Source: Lachnospiraceae bacterium MC2017 (lineage in GTDB: Bacteria; Bacillota; Clostridia; Lachnospirales; Lachnospiraceae). From it: DNA of 36,089 nt. Below are positions 1 through 6,659 of this stretch, piece after piece. The translations under genes and the position numbers were made by a program. Below the pieces are notes generated by a model that saw only the letters and a program-made list of their open reading frames with translations, ran no database searches and was not told the origin of the DNA. How positions within the stretch are numbered: the first letter of the stretch is position 1; each line of letters begins with the position of its first letter. Location of the stretch: the NCBI GenBank assembly GCA_000701625.1, contig JNJK01000039.1:1-36089 (forward strand), read 5' to 3'.

Positions 1-177
1 ATTTTGAGGCATACGTTTGCTACGCGCTGCATTGAAGCAGGAATGAAGCCTAAGACACTTCAAAAGATTCTGGGTCATTCAAACATTGGGATAACAATGA
101 ATTTGTACGTTACAACTACAGAGGATGAAAAGCAAAAAGAAATCGAGCTTGTTGCAGATGCATTGATGGTTATGTAA
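1..177 (+). CDS. Tyrosine recombinase/phage-type integrase, C-terminal end (5' part outside window)
   Basis: Reading from base 1 gives 58 codons and a TAA stop. Visible are the LRHTFATR block (the Arg of the HxxR box), LGHS and, 11 residues after that His, the nucleophile Tyr in NLYV. These are the C-terminal catalytic boxes of the tyrosine recombinase family, which cuts and rejoins DNA at attachment sites through a 3'-phosphotyrosine. Only the last sixth or so of the usual 380-400 residues is present because the window starts inside the gene. It could belong to the ICE that fills this window or to a separate element; with more than 3.5 kb of other genes before the conjugation region, this cannot be decided here. 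The short direct repeats just downstream fit integrase arm sites. Confidence 0.88.
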   Translation: MLRHTFATRCIEAGMKPKTLQKILGHSNIGITMNLYVTTTEDEKQKEIELVADALMVM

Positions 178-209
178 ATTTATATAAATCCTTATAATTA
201 TCAAAACAA

Positions 210-233
210 TGTAACACCAATTGTAACACCAAA
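210..233. repeat. Two tandem 12-bp repeats (TGTAACACCAAW), possible integrase arm sites
   Basis: TGTAACACCAAT at 210-221 is followed directly by TGTAACACCAAA at 222-233, 33 bases after the integrase stop codon. Paired direct repeats of this size next to an integrase gene are typical of arm-type binding sites, which the integrase N-terminal domain recognises. The role is inferred from position and spacing. Confidence 0.45.
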
Positions 234-292
234 TAATTGGAAAGCTTGGAAAACCTTGTAAAATCAATACTTTTAAAGGAGATATATAGAAA

Positions 293-336
293 ATGAAACT
301 AGGCATAGTTACGAGGAAGCCTATTTCATTTTTCTC
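293..336 (+). terminator. Probable terminator downstream of the integrase gene
   Basis: TGAAACTAGGC pairs with GCCTATTTCA across a short loop with one bulged base, and a T-rich run follows (329-333). A 22-codon reading frame with an AAAGGAG box starts at 293 inside the hairpin; I treat it as incidental. Confidence 0.5.
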
Positions 337-438
337 TATAAATCATAATAAAAGTCTTTAAATCCGCATGAATACTGGGTTCCCAGTAAATTCGTTCCCC
401 ATATATTTTATTATAGATTCATATATTTTCTAAAAAAA

Positions 439-468
439 TGTGGCCTTCGTGTGGCCCGAAATGTGGCC
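439..468. repeat. Three TGTGGCC repeats at 11-12 bp spacing
   Basis: TGTGGCC begins at 439, 450 and 462, with linkers TTCG and CGAAA. This differs in sequence from the repeats at 210-233, so a second recombinase or regulator may act here. The rest of the 178-615 stretch is AT-rich and shows no convincing gene. Confidence 0.4.
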
Positions 469-615
469 CATTTTTTGTGGTTTTACTCTTACAAAAAAAT
501 GAAGTTGACCACATCATGTCGTTCTATTATTTATGTTTTTCAAGCAAATCCTCTAAATTAGTATTTGGGTGTGATAATTGTTCAGCAGTAATAAATGATG
601 AAAATACATTAAACT

Positions 616-739
616 TTTTCGCTACAAAAACTCGAAAGTATAGCGAATAAGTTTTAACTTTTTCGCTACAAAAACGCAAAAGTATAGCGAATAGGTTTTG
701 ACTTTTTCGCTACAAAAACGTAAAATTGTAGCGAAAGGG
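616..739 (+). promoter_or_regulatory. abiE promoter embedded in a three-unit inverted-repeat operator array
   Basis: A unit beginning TTTTCGCTACAAAAAC repeats with an exact 44-base period (TCGC at 619, 663 and 707). Each unit is itself an inverted repeat, TTCGCTA...TAGCGAA. In the third unit the arms extend to TTTCGCTACAA/TTGTAGCGAAA. A promoter fits inside: -35 TTGACT at 698-703, a 17-base spacer, and -10 TAAAAT at 721-726, so unit 3 covers the spacer and the -10. AbiEi antitoxins are known to bind inverted repeats ahead of their own gene and repress it; this array is the expected operator. Confidence 0.8.
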
Positions 740-748
740 GATGGCTGT

Positions 749-1342
749 ATGGATGAAAGAGTTATCATTGATAAGCTACTTGAAGAACAGAACGGATATA
801 TTAGATTAATTGATGCGCAAAATGAGGGTGTATCAAAGCATGCTGTTTTAGATTATGTCCGTCGAAATGAAATGGAAAAACTAGCACCAGGCGTATATAT
901 CTCGTCTGATGCATGGGAAGATAGACTATATTTATTGCAGCTTCGAAATAGGAAAATTGTCTTTTCACATGAGTCAGCTTTGTATATGCATAATCTTTCT
1001 GATAGAGAGCCTTTTTCGCCAGTAATTACTGTTGGACGAGGATATAATGCGAAGCATCTAAAAGATAATGGTGTTGTGGTACATACAGTAAGACCGGAAT
1101 TGTTAGAGCTTGGATTGACACATGCACAGACATTTACCGGAAATACGGTACGAATCTATGACAGAGAACGTTGTATCTGCGATATTATCAAGAATAAAAA
1201 TAAGATGGATATTCAAGTATTCCAAATGGCTTTGACATCTTATTTTTCTGATAGTGATAAAAATATTCATAACCTTATGGAGTATGCGCAAATTATGGGA
1301 GTTTCAAATAAGGTTAGACAATATACTGAGGTGTTATTATGA
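749..1342 (+). CDS. abiEi: AbiEi-family antitoxin/transcriptional regulator
   Basis: The 197-residue protein has an N-terminal winged-helix region (about residues 1-50, with LLEEQNGYIRLIDAQNEGVSK-like spacing) followed by the AbiEi C-terminal region containing FSHESALYMHNLSD. This matches type IV antitoxins of the AbiE abortive-infection system, in which the antitoxin represses the operon and opposes the toxin without binding it. I chose ATG 749 because AAAGGGG lies 8 bases upstream and the promoter sits at 698-726, which rules out the in-frame ATG at 698. The stop overlaps the abiEii start by four bases (ATGA), indicating coupled translation. The length is normal for the family. Confidence 0.85.
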   Translation: MDERVIIDKLLEEQNGYIRLIDAQNEGVSKHAVLDYVRRNEMEKLAPGVYISSDAWEDRLYLLQLRNRKIVFSHESALYMHNLSDREPFSPVITVGRGYNAKHLKDNGVVVHTVRPELLELGLTHAQTFTGNTVRIYDRERCICDIIKNKNKMDIQVFQMALTSYFSDSDKNIHNLMEYAQIMGVSNKVRQYTEVLL

Positions 1343-2178
1343 TCAAAAGTGCTACAGCCGTAAAGGCAAAGATAAAAAATAAAGCTGGTGGGAACAGCGA
1401 TAAGTCCCAGATAATGCTAAGGATATATTTGATGGAACGACTCTTGGAGAGAGTTTCTTTATCAAAGTATAGAGATAACTTTGTACTAAAGGGAGGACTA
1501 CTGGTGTCTTCGTTGGTAGGTGTTGATATGCGTTCTACCATGGATGTAGATACTACGGTAAAATCACTTCCCCTGAATAAGGAATCAGCGCAAAAGATTC
1601 TGGAAGAAATAATGGCGATTGAGTTGGAGGATGGAGTCACTTTCCGTATAACAAAAGTGCAGGATATTATGGAAGGACATGAGTATGAAGGCGTTCGATT
1701 CATGATAGAATGCACAATGGATAAATTAAAACAGACCATTAAGATTGATATTTCGACCGGTGATGAGATCACACCGAGGGCAATAGCATATAAGCTGCCG
1801 CTCATCATTGAGGACAGATCAATCGATCTGTGGGCGTACAATCTGGAAACACTTCTTGCTGAAAAACTTGAAACTATCATGGTTAGAGCTGAAGCTAATA
1901 CAAGAATGAGAGATTTTTATGATATACATGTGTTGCTTGAGCAGGATGCAGTAACTGTGGACAGAGAAACACTGAAAGCAGCGTTTTACGCTACATGTAA
2001 GAGAAGAGAATCTACAGAGCAGATTGTGATGATAGATGATGTTATCAATAAGATTGCTGAGGATGAAGTGATGAAGCATCAATGGGAAACTTACCGAAAA
2101 ACTAACTATTACGTAGGTACATTAGAATGGGATGACGTGATAGGAAGTGCAATAAACTTAAGAAAAATGGTTGAGTAG
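1339..2178 (+). CDS. abiEii: AbiEii-family nucleotidyltransferase toxin
   Basis: The 279-residue protein carries the DUF1814/AbiEii core: FVLKGGLLVSSL (about residues 47-58), then the metal-binding MDVDTTV acidic motif near residue 70, and later a conserved lysine region (LETLLAEKLETI, about 167-178) with RMRDFYDIH. Members of this family are GTP-binding nucleotidyltransferase-fold toxins; characterised relatives add nucleotides to tRNA 3' ends. The complete gene overlaps abiEi by four bases and is followed by a terminator, so the pair forms a closed two-gene unit. It probably stabilises the element or gives phage protection. No key residue appears missing. Confidence 0.87.
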   Translation: MIKSATAVKAKIKNKAGGNSDKSQIMLRIYLMERLLERVSLSKYRDNFVLKGGLLVSSLVGVDMRSTMDVDTTVKSLPLNKESAQKILEEIMAIELEDGVTFRITKVQDIMEGHEYEGVRFMIECTMDKLKQTIKIDISTGDEITPRAIAYKLPLIIEDRSIDLWAYNLETLLAEKLETIMVRAEANTRMRDFYDIHVLLEQDAVTVDRETLKAAFYATCKRRESTEQIVMIDDVINKIAEDEVMKHQWETYRKTNYYVGTLEWDDVIGSAINLRKMVE

Positions 2179-2185
2179 TAAATTG

Positions 2186-2230
2186 CCCGCTTTGCAGAGG
2201 TGTCCCCCCTGCAGGCGGGTGTTGTTTTGT
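2186..2230 (+). terminator. Terminator of the abiE operon
   Basis: CCCGCTTTGCAG pairs with CTGCAGGCGGG (two unpaired T) around an 11-base loop, followed by TGTTGTTTTGT. It lies just after the abiEii stop. Confidence 0.7.
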
Positions 2231-2231
2231 C

Positions 2232-2287
2232 TTGACATGTACGGAGACCGTATATAAAATGAAATAGAAACATATACGGTTACCGTA
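2232..2287 (+). promoter_or_regulatory. Promoter with two identical-type operators for the HTH gene
   Basis: The -35 is TTGACA (2232-2237) and the -10 is TAAAAT (2255-2260), with a 17-base spacer. TACGG-AGA-CCGTA (2240-2252) lies in the spacer and TACGG-TTA-CCGTA (2275-2287) lies near the transcript start; their centres are 35 bases apart. Two copies of a TACGG-N3-CCGTA dyad around the promoter of an HTH gene suggest autorepression. Confidence 0.75.
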
Positions 2288-2302
2288 CAATGGAGGTGCG
2301 CT

Positions 2303-2587
2303 ATGTGTGATTTAGAATTAAAACTCGATGGTATTGCAGCTGGAGTATTAGTAGAGAATACGGATAAGAAGGAAGTTGATGCTGACAAGAGGAAAAGAAT
2401 GTTTGCAAGCACCGTTGCTTTTATTAGGAGCCAGACAGGAATGAATAAGAAGGAATTTGCTGAATACCTTGGAATCCCTTATAGAACATTACAGGATTGG
2501 GAACTTGGTAATACCCTGCCTCCGGAATATGTACTTCGCCTAATTGCATATAAGGTTATGTGGGAGAAAGAACGGGGAAAACTATGA
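2303..2587 (+). CDS. Small HTH (XRE-type) DNA-binding protein
   Basis: This 94-residue protein has a helix-turn-helix at about residues 40-75: TGMNKKEFAEYLGIPYRTLQDWE gives the usual Q/K-x-x-x-A-x-x-x-G-x-x turn. The first 38 residues are charged and do not match a domain I know. ATG 2303 follows a GGAGGTG box. It probably represses its own promoter through the paired dyads upstream. Such lone HTH genes are often orphan antitoxins or element regulators. No toxin-like partner follows directly: the next gene encodes a membrane protein 76 bases downstream. Confidence 0.75.
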   Translation: MCDLELKLDGIAAGVLVENTDKKEVDADKRKRMFASTVAFIRSQTGMNKKEFAEYLGIPYRTLQDWELGNTLPPEYVLRLIAYKVMWEKERGKL

Positions 2588-2663
2588 TGGCGGCACTATA
2601 CTTTTATGATTAAGATATTATAGAAGTAAAATAAAGGAAAAGAATAGAGAGGAGAGTGTGGAT

Positions 2664-3350
2664 ATGGTGGTTGCTGTTATTTCCATATTATTAATGTTTA
2701 CTGTAGCTATCGCTTGCTTTTTGATGAATACACTATTAAAGTGGCTACCTTACGCATCAGGGCTTATTGGAGCAATTCTTTTGACAGCATCTTTTCCGGT
2801 ATTAAGAAATATTGTTCCGGGAGAAAGTAAACTTAGCTTTATTTTACTCATTATTCTAATAGAGATCTTAATAGGTGCACTTGTAAACATTCCGCAGACG
2901 AGTGGACCGGTGGTTTTACTGACATCAATGATTTTTGTAGGACTTGCAATGGTGGTTGCTAGCAGTGGTATAAAATGTGAATCGTGGCAGAAGGCTTTAG
3001 TGGTTACGATCATTTATTTGATATCAGTTAGTGTTATACTGTCTGCAAATCATTCTTACAATGCTACTAAGGGAGTTGTTAAAAGAAACATATTTGCCAG
3101 TGGCATCGCATCGGTAATGTATGCAGCGACTATAGGTATCAATCTTCTTATAATCTTGGGCGAAATCTGGGCTAAATATGTAAAAGTTGCAGCGTCTGAA
3201 GAAGTATATAAAATTTATGACAAAGTAGGGCTTATCGTTATAGCAATTGCAATGGCAGGAACGGCAATTATGAGTTTTGTTCATGACAGGAAAAAGAATG
3301 TGAATGCAAATGTTATAAGAGAAGCAGAAGAGGAAATTGAAGTTATTTGA
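2664..3350 (+). CDS. Multi-pass membrane protein of unknown function
   Basis: The 228-residue protein is almost entirely hydrophobic. About seven membrane segments are visible, starting with VVAVISILLMFTVAIACFL and ending near residue 212; a short charged tail (HDRKKNVNANVIREAEEEIE) is probably cytoplasmic. I prefer ATG 2664 over GTG 2658 because AGGAG at 2650-2654 is 9 bases from the former and only 3 from the latter. I do not recognise the family. With the HTH gene upstream it may form a small regulator/membrane-protein unit. An immunity or stress role would be speculation. Confidence 0.6.
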   Translation: MVVAVISILLMFTVAIACFLMNTLLKWLPYASGLIGAILLTASFPVLRNIVPGESKLSFILLIILIEILIGALVNIPQTSGPVVLLTSMIFVGLAMVVASSGIKCESWQKALVVTIIYLISVSVILSANHSYNATKGVVKRNIFASGIASVMYAATIGINLLIILGEIWAKYVKVAASEEVYKIYDKVGLIVIAIAMAGTAIMSFVHDRKKNVNANVIREAEEEIEVI

Positions 3351-3478
3351 TAAAAATGGGTCTTCTATATTGGAAACGATAACTCAAAAATAATGGACTT
3401 GTAATTGATGAGGCTATAGAACGAAGCAACATGGAATTCATTAAGCAGCATGAATAAAACCTGCGTTGGCAGTAAAAG
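3351..3478 (+). other. Non-coding junction with a possible gene-end fragment
   Basis: No intact gene is visible. Bases 3383-3457 read LKNNGLVIDEAIERSNMEF and end in IKQHE plus a stop. This looks like the tail of a lost protein, but the family cannot be named. The stretch may mark an old recombination point between the abiE/HTH cargo and the ICE. Confidence 0.3.
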
Positions 3479-3519
3479 TCCACTAATTTTCCACTAAAAG
3501 TCCACTAATATTCCATTTT
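3479..3519. repeat. Four tandem 11-bp repeats, TCCACTAAWWW type
   Basis: TCCACTAATTT (3479), TCCACTAAAAG (3490), TCCACTAATAT (3501) and TCCATTTTCAT (3512) follow each other with an exact period of 11. This puts the same face of the helix forward about once per turn, as for a cooperatively bound protein (integrase arm site, excisionase or regulator). It lies just ahead of the ICE operon. Confidence 0.65.
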
Positions 3520-3552
3520 CATAAGAAAATCAGTGTGTTATTATTATCATGG

Positions 3553-3595
3553 AAAAGTTGAGGGCAAGCAAAAGCCTTCAACTTTTTTCTCTTTT
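3553..3595 (+). terminator. Strong hairpin terminator before the ICE operon
   Basis: AAAAGTTGAGGGC (3553-3565) pairs with GCCTTCAACTTTT (3574-3586) through one G-T pair, around an 8-base loop, and is followed by TTTTCTCTTTT. The A-rich 5' side means it could also work on the minus strand. Confidence 0.75.
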
Positions 3596-3617
3596 GCAAA
3601 AGAATATGGCATTTATC

Positions 3618-3669
3618 GAAGCGTCAGCTCGTGATTTGAATTCACGGGTCTGGCGCTTTCTTTTTGCCC
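3618..3669 (+). promoter_or_regulatory. Leader hairpin of the first ICE operon (shared motif with 9803)
   Basis: AGCGTCAG (3620-3627) pairs with CTGGCGCT (3650-3657), and inside it CGTGA pairs with TCACG. A TTTCTTTTT run and TGCCC follow. The GAAGCGTCA at 3618-3626 recurs at 9803-9811 ahead of the second ICE operon, where it is also followed by a GGC...CTTTTTCTTATGCCC block. A further small stem, CGGAT-GACG-ATCCG, follows near 3677. It may be an attenuator or processing site rather than a simple terminator. Confidence 0.5.
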
Positions 3670-3725
3670 AAAATTCGGATGACGATCCGGAGTAGCCAAC
3701 AAATGAGCACAAAGGAGAAGAGTCT

Positions 3726-4790
3726 ATGATTTATGAAGAATTCAAAGGAAACTTTAAGGATGACATTAAGGAAGCACTCGCAGACAAAGGATTTGATGTA
3801 ACTATCAAAGAAAACAGGACAGAGAAGCTCAATGAGTCTTTTGATTCGATCAGCGTCACACCAGAGGGAAGCCGTATCGGAGTGAACCTGAATATGGAAT
3901 CAGCATATAAGGCGTATGAGAATGGAACTCCTTACGAAGATGTTGTTACGAAGGCTGCTGAGGCAGTCGCATCAAACCTTGAGAATGTGCCGGAGTTCGA
4001 TATTGAATCTCTTACAGACTATAGCGTGATGAAGGAAAAGCTCTCTATGGAAGTTGTATCTGCTGAACGCAATGCAGAGATGCTTGAAAGTGTACCTCAT
4101 AAGCAGATGGAGGATATGGCAGTTGTTTATCGTCTTGTCCTTGATAAGAACAATGCCGGGAACGGAACGATCCTTGTCACAAACGATCTTATGGAACAGT
4201 TTGGTGTGACACCGGAGCAGCTTCATGAAGATGCTGTTAAGAATGCACCGGAGATCAGACCTTCCGAGATCAAGGGAATGTCGGAAGTTCTCGGTGAAAT
4301 GATGGGAAATGATATGGCTCCGATTATTGATCCTGCTGATGAGCAGATGTTTGTTGCAACGGTACCGGACAAAGTTCACGGAGCAGGAGTTATTGCTTAC
4401 CCTGATTTCATGGAGAATGCAGCTGTGAAACTTGAAGGAGATTTCTATGTGATCCCCAGCAGTGTGCATGAGGTTATCCTGGTCAAAGATAACGGTCAGA
4501 TGACCGCAGATCAGTTAGAAGCAATGGTTAAGGACGTTAATGCAACCCAGGTAGCACCGGAGGACAGACTTACAGATCATGTTTATCACTATGATTCTGA
4601 GGCACATATTTTTGAGATGGCTGATAAGTATGAGCAGCGAATGGCTGGGATAGATGCTGAAAAAGAGTCACCTGGTAAGGAGTCGATCCTTGATGATCTG
4701 AAGGCAAAGAAGGAAAGGACTTCTAAGGAAGCACCGCATAAAGTTGCAAAGGAGACGGTGAATAAGAGCAGGGGAGGTGAGTCATTATGA
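3726..4790 (+). CDS. DUF5688-family ICE protein
   Basis: The 354-residue soluble protein resembles DUF5688 proteins, which are common at the start of Clostridia ICE operons. Recognisable stretches are NGTPYEDV (about 62-69), YRLVLDKNN (about 137-145), ILVTNDLMEQFGVTPEQLHE-type text (about 150-168) and IPSSVHEVILVKD (about 244-256). The C-terminal 40 residues are charged and rich in Lys/Glu. The function is not known; it is probably cytoplasmic. ATG 3726 follows AAAGGAGAAG. It is the first gene of an operon that runs through virD4, and its stop overlaps the next start (ATGA). Confidence 0.65.
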   Translation: MIYEEFKGNFKDDIKEALADKGFDVTIKENRTEKLNESFDSISVTPEGSRIGVNLNMESAYKAYENGTPYEDVVTKAAEAVASNLENVPEFDIESLTDYSVMKEKLSMEVVSAERNAEMLESVPHKQMEDMAVVYRLVLDKNNAGNGTILVTNDLMEQFGVTPEQLHEDAVKNAPEIRPSEIKGMSEVLGEMMGNDMAPIIDPADEQMFVATVPDKVHGAGVIAYPDFMENAAVKLEGDFYVIPSSVHEVILVKDNGQMTADQLEAMVKDVNATQVAPEDRLTDHVYHYDSEAHIFEMADKYEQRMAGIDAEKESPGKESILDDLKAKKERTSKEAPHKVAKETVNKSRGGESL

Positions 4791-4990
4791 GTAAGTGTGG
4801 ATCTGTGATCATAATCAATACGCTTCCGGCAGGTGTGAAAAGAGGCGGACGTAACCCGATTATTCGTAATGAATCAGCACCTTCGCCATGCAATTGTGAT
4901 AATCCCTGCGACTATGGAAAGGGAAAAAGCTTTTGCTGGCCATGCATGAAGAACATTATGGGTAATTTTTATGAAGCAAAGAAGGTGTGA
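4787..4990 (+). CDS. Small cysteine-rich ICE protein
   Basis: The 67-residue protein has six Cys, five of them clustered in the pattern CxCx3Cx8CxxC (residues about 37-54, reading CNCDNPC...FCWPC). This could bind zinc. It overlaps the preceding stop by four bases and lies 3 bases before repA, so it is translated as part of the operon. Its family is not recognised and its function is unknown. It may be an accessory factor of replication or regulation, judging only from position. Confidence 0.6.
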   Translation: MSKCGSVIIINTLPAGVKRGGRNPIIRNESAPSPCNCDNPCDYGKGKSFCWPCMKNIMGNFYEAKKV

Positions 4991-4993
4991 GCC

Positions 4994-5881
4994 GTGAGCT
5001 ATGACTACTTCTATGAAGAGCAGTCAGAACAGTTCGCATTCTACAGGATTCCAAAGAGTCTTTTCACTGATGAGCGGTTCAGAGGTATATCGACAGCTGC
5101 GAAAGTGCTGTACGGATTGCTGTTGGACCGCGTTTCACTGTCAGCAAAAAATCAGTGGGTAGATCCGGAAGGGAGAGTCTATATCTACTATACGTTGGAC
5201 AGTATAATGTCTGACCTTATGTGTGCAAATGAAAAGGCGACAAAGATGTTGAAAGAACTTGAGAGATATGGACTCATTGAGCGGAAAACCCAAGGGCTCG
5301 GAAAACCTGCCCGCATCTATGTGAAGAATTTTGTACGGTCACGAAAAACCGGAGTCCAGAGTCACGAAAATCGTGAGTCTGGACTCACGGAAATCGTGAT
5401 TCAAGAGTCACGAAAATCGAATGGTAATAATACTGATATTAATAAGACTAATATTAACGATACTAATCTAATCTCTTCTACGGATGAGAAAGGAATAGAA
5501 GAGAGGAGTATCTACCGGAAGTATTTCATGAACTCTCTTTCTATCGAAGCTCTTAAGGAACGTAATCCCTGTGATGCTGAGATCATAGATGAAATGTTGG
5601 AACTCATTGTAGATACGGTGTGTTCAAAGCGAAAGACTGTTGGTATCGCTGGGGAACAGCGACCGTTTGAGATTGTAAAGAGCAGGTTCATGAAGCTGAA
5701 CTCTGAACATTTGGAGTTTGTTCTTCAGGGAATGTCAGATAATACGACACTGGTACGGAACATGAAGCAGTATTTGCTGGCTGCACTTTACAACGCACCA
5801 TTAACTATTAACAGCTACTATAAGTCTCTGGTGAATCATAACTTGTCCACCGGAGGAAAAGGAAAGGAGATAGCACTATGA
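4994..5881 (+). CDS. repA: RepA-type replication initiator (RepA_N family)
   Basis: The first 115 residues match the RepA N-terminal DNA-binding domain: FAFYRIPKSLFTDERF, then ISTAAKVLYGLLLDRVSLS, then YIYYTLDSIMSDLMCANEKATK and LERYGLIERKTQGLGKP, a winged-helix arrangement. Residues 119-146 form a low-complexity linker (SRKTG...ESRKS) encoded by the iterons. Residues 175-285 form the variable C-terminal domain. The start is GTG 4994, with AAGGTG upstream. RepA_N initiators start replication of low-copy plasmids and of excised ICE circles, and their origin lies inside the rep gene, as it appears to here. The next start overlaps the stop (ATGA). Confidence 0.85.
   Translation: MSYDYFYEEQSEQFAFYRIPKSLFTDERFRGISTAAKVLYGLLLDRVSLSAKNQWVDPEGRVYIYYTLDSIMSDLMCANEKATKMLKELERYGLIERKTQGLGKPARIYVKNFVRSRKTGVQSHENRESGLTEIVIQESRKSNGNNTDINKTNINDTNLISSTDEKGIEERSIYRKYFMNSLSIEALKERNPCDAEIIDEMLELIVDTVCSKRKTVGIAGEQRPFEIVKSRFMKLNSEHLEFVLQGMSDNTTLVRNMKQYLLAALYNAPLTINSYYKSLVNHNLSTGGKGKEIAL
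5339..5430. repeat. In-gene iterons: probable replication origin inside repA
   Basis: Four units beginning TCACGAAAAAC/TCACGAAAATC/TCACGGAAATC/TCACGAAAATC start at 5339, 5362, 5385 and 5408, exactly 23 bases apart. Since 23 is not a multiple of three, successive units are read in different codon phases (S-R-K-T, S-H-E-N-R, L-T-E-I-V, S-R-K-S). The conservation is therefore in DNA, not protein. A 35-bp near-perfect palindrome (5352-5386, GAGTCCAGA...TCTGGACTC) is centred on unit 2. This fits the initiator-binding origin known to lie within RepA_N genes. Confidence 0.8.
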
Positions 5882-6276
5882 AGTTTTTGGATATTACATT
5901 GAACCCTGTAACAGACGGAATTTTGGTAGGAGATGATACGGATGTAATGGAACATGCTTTCATTATCGGAACAAATGGAGAAAAGAGATTTGCGAATAAT
6001 GATGAAGTTAAGAGAATCATAGAAGAACTTAAGCCCAATGGGGGAGGGTTCCTACTAGGGGAAGCAAAGTATGTGGCGCTCTTTAACATGGATAAGGCCT
6101 TTAAGATTCAGAATGGAAGATTTATTGTCGGAAGCGTGCTTGTAATGTCATACGAGGGTGAAAGACCTGGCTTTATACCGGACGAAGATATTGATGTTGT
6201 TATGGATCTGCTGGAAAGCCGCAGGGTAACTGTAGTTGATGGAAAGCAGAAATTTTCAGCATTTGAGATTTTGTAA
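5878..6276 (+). CDS. ICE protein of unknown function
   Basis: The 132-residue soluble protein overlaps repA by four bases (ATGA). It has a compact, acidic, beta-rich look: LVGDDTDVMEHAFIIG, then NGGGFLLGEAKYVALFN (about 61-77), and a C-terminal ESRRVTVVDGKQKFSAFEIL. I do not recognise the family. No membrane segment, signal peptide or cysteine cluster is present. Its position between repA and a nucleotide-fold protein gene makes a housekeeping role for the element plausible, but nothing more specific can be said. Confidence 0.6.
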   Translation: MKFLDITLNPVTDGILVGDDTDVMEHAFIIGTNGEKRFANNDEVKRIIEELKPNGGGFLLGEAKYVALFNMDKAFKIQNGRFIVGSVLVMSYEGERPGFIPDEDIDVVMDLLESRRVTVVDGKQKFSAFEIL

Positions 6277-6286
6277 GGAGGAGCAT

Positions 6287-6619
6287 ATGAGTAGAACAGT
6301 ACCCAGAGCATATGTGACCGCAGCATGGAGCAAGAATCCGGTAGTTGCTAAGGAGGAAGCAAAGAAATATTGTAGTGAGCTGGTAAAAGAAGGATATCTG
6401 CCACTATGTCCGATACTTGCATTTGACGGTTTATTTTCGGATGAGGATACCGATTCACACAAGCGAAGAAAGGAAATGTCAGAAGATCTGCTGCGTAGAG
6501 CTAGGTTTCTTGTGATTTGCGGCGGCAAACAGAATGAAGAGGTAAAGGATGACATCGCTATTGCGAAGAAATCAAAGGTTATCGTCACAACACTGAATGG
6601 GGTGATCGGGTATGAGTGA
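6287..6619 (+). CDS. Nucleoside 2-deoxyribosyltransferase-like fold protein (DUF4406/DUF7768 type)
   Basis: The 110-residue protein has AYVTAAWSKNP at the N terminus (the Rossmann-like first strand and nucleotide loop), PLCPILAFDG in the middle, a helix HKRRKEMSEDLLRRARFLVICGG, and IAIAKKSKVIVTT near the end. This order matches small DUF4406/DUF7768 proteins related to nucleoside 2-deoxyribosyltransferases. They are common on mobile elements and phages, and the substrate is unknown. ATG 6287 has a strong AAGGAGG box 6 bases upstream; an in-frame ATG at 6236 would overlap the preceding gene by 41 bases and lacks such a site. Confidence 0.65.
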   Translation: MSRTVPRAYVTAAWSKNPVVAKEEAKKYCSELVKEGYLPLCPILAFDGLFSDEDTDSHKRRKEMSEDLLRRARFLVICGGKQNEEVKDDIAIAKKSKVIVTTLNGVIGYE

Positions 6620-6659
6620 TCAGCAAACGGCACTCCATTTGCAGAAGGGAGTGAGGTAA
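6612..6659 (+). CDS. Possible 15-residue leader peptide before pcfB
   Basis: ATG 6612 overlaps the preceding stop (ATGAGTGA) and reads MSDQQTALHLQKGVR, then TAA at 6657-6659, directly abutting the TTG start of pcfB at 6660. It may serve to carry ribosomes to a weak start. Nothing beyond this arrangement supports it. Confidence 0.3.
   Translation: MSDQQTALHLQKGVR

Noticed and set aside
293-361. 22-codon frame with an AAAGGAG box after the integrase
   Set aside because: It lies within a terminator-like hairpin and gives a featureless peptide.
438-650. Open frame of 70 codons on the plus strand
   Set aside because: It has no ribosome site, runs through the TGTGGCC repeats and into the abiE operator array, and resembles no protein family.
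1314-1880. 188-codon minus-strand frame across abiEii
   Set aside because: It lies opposite the conserved AbiEii coding sequence and is Ser/Ile-rich, without any recognisable motif.
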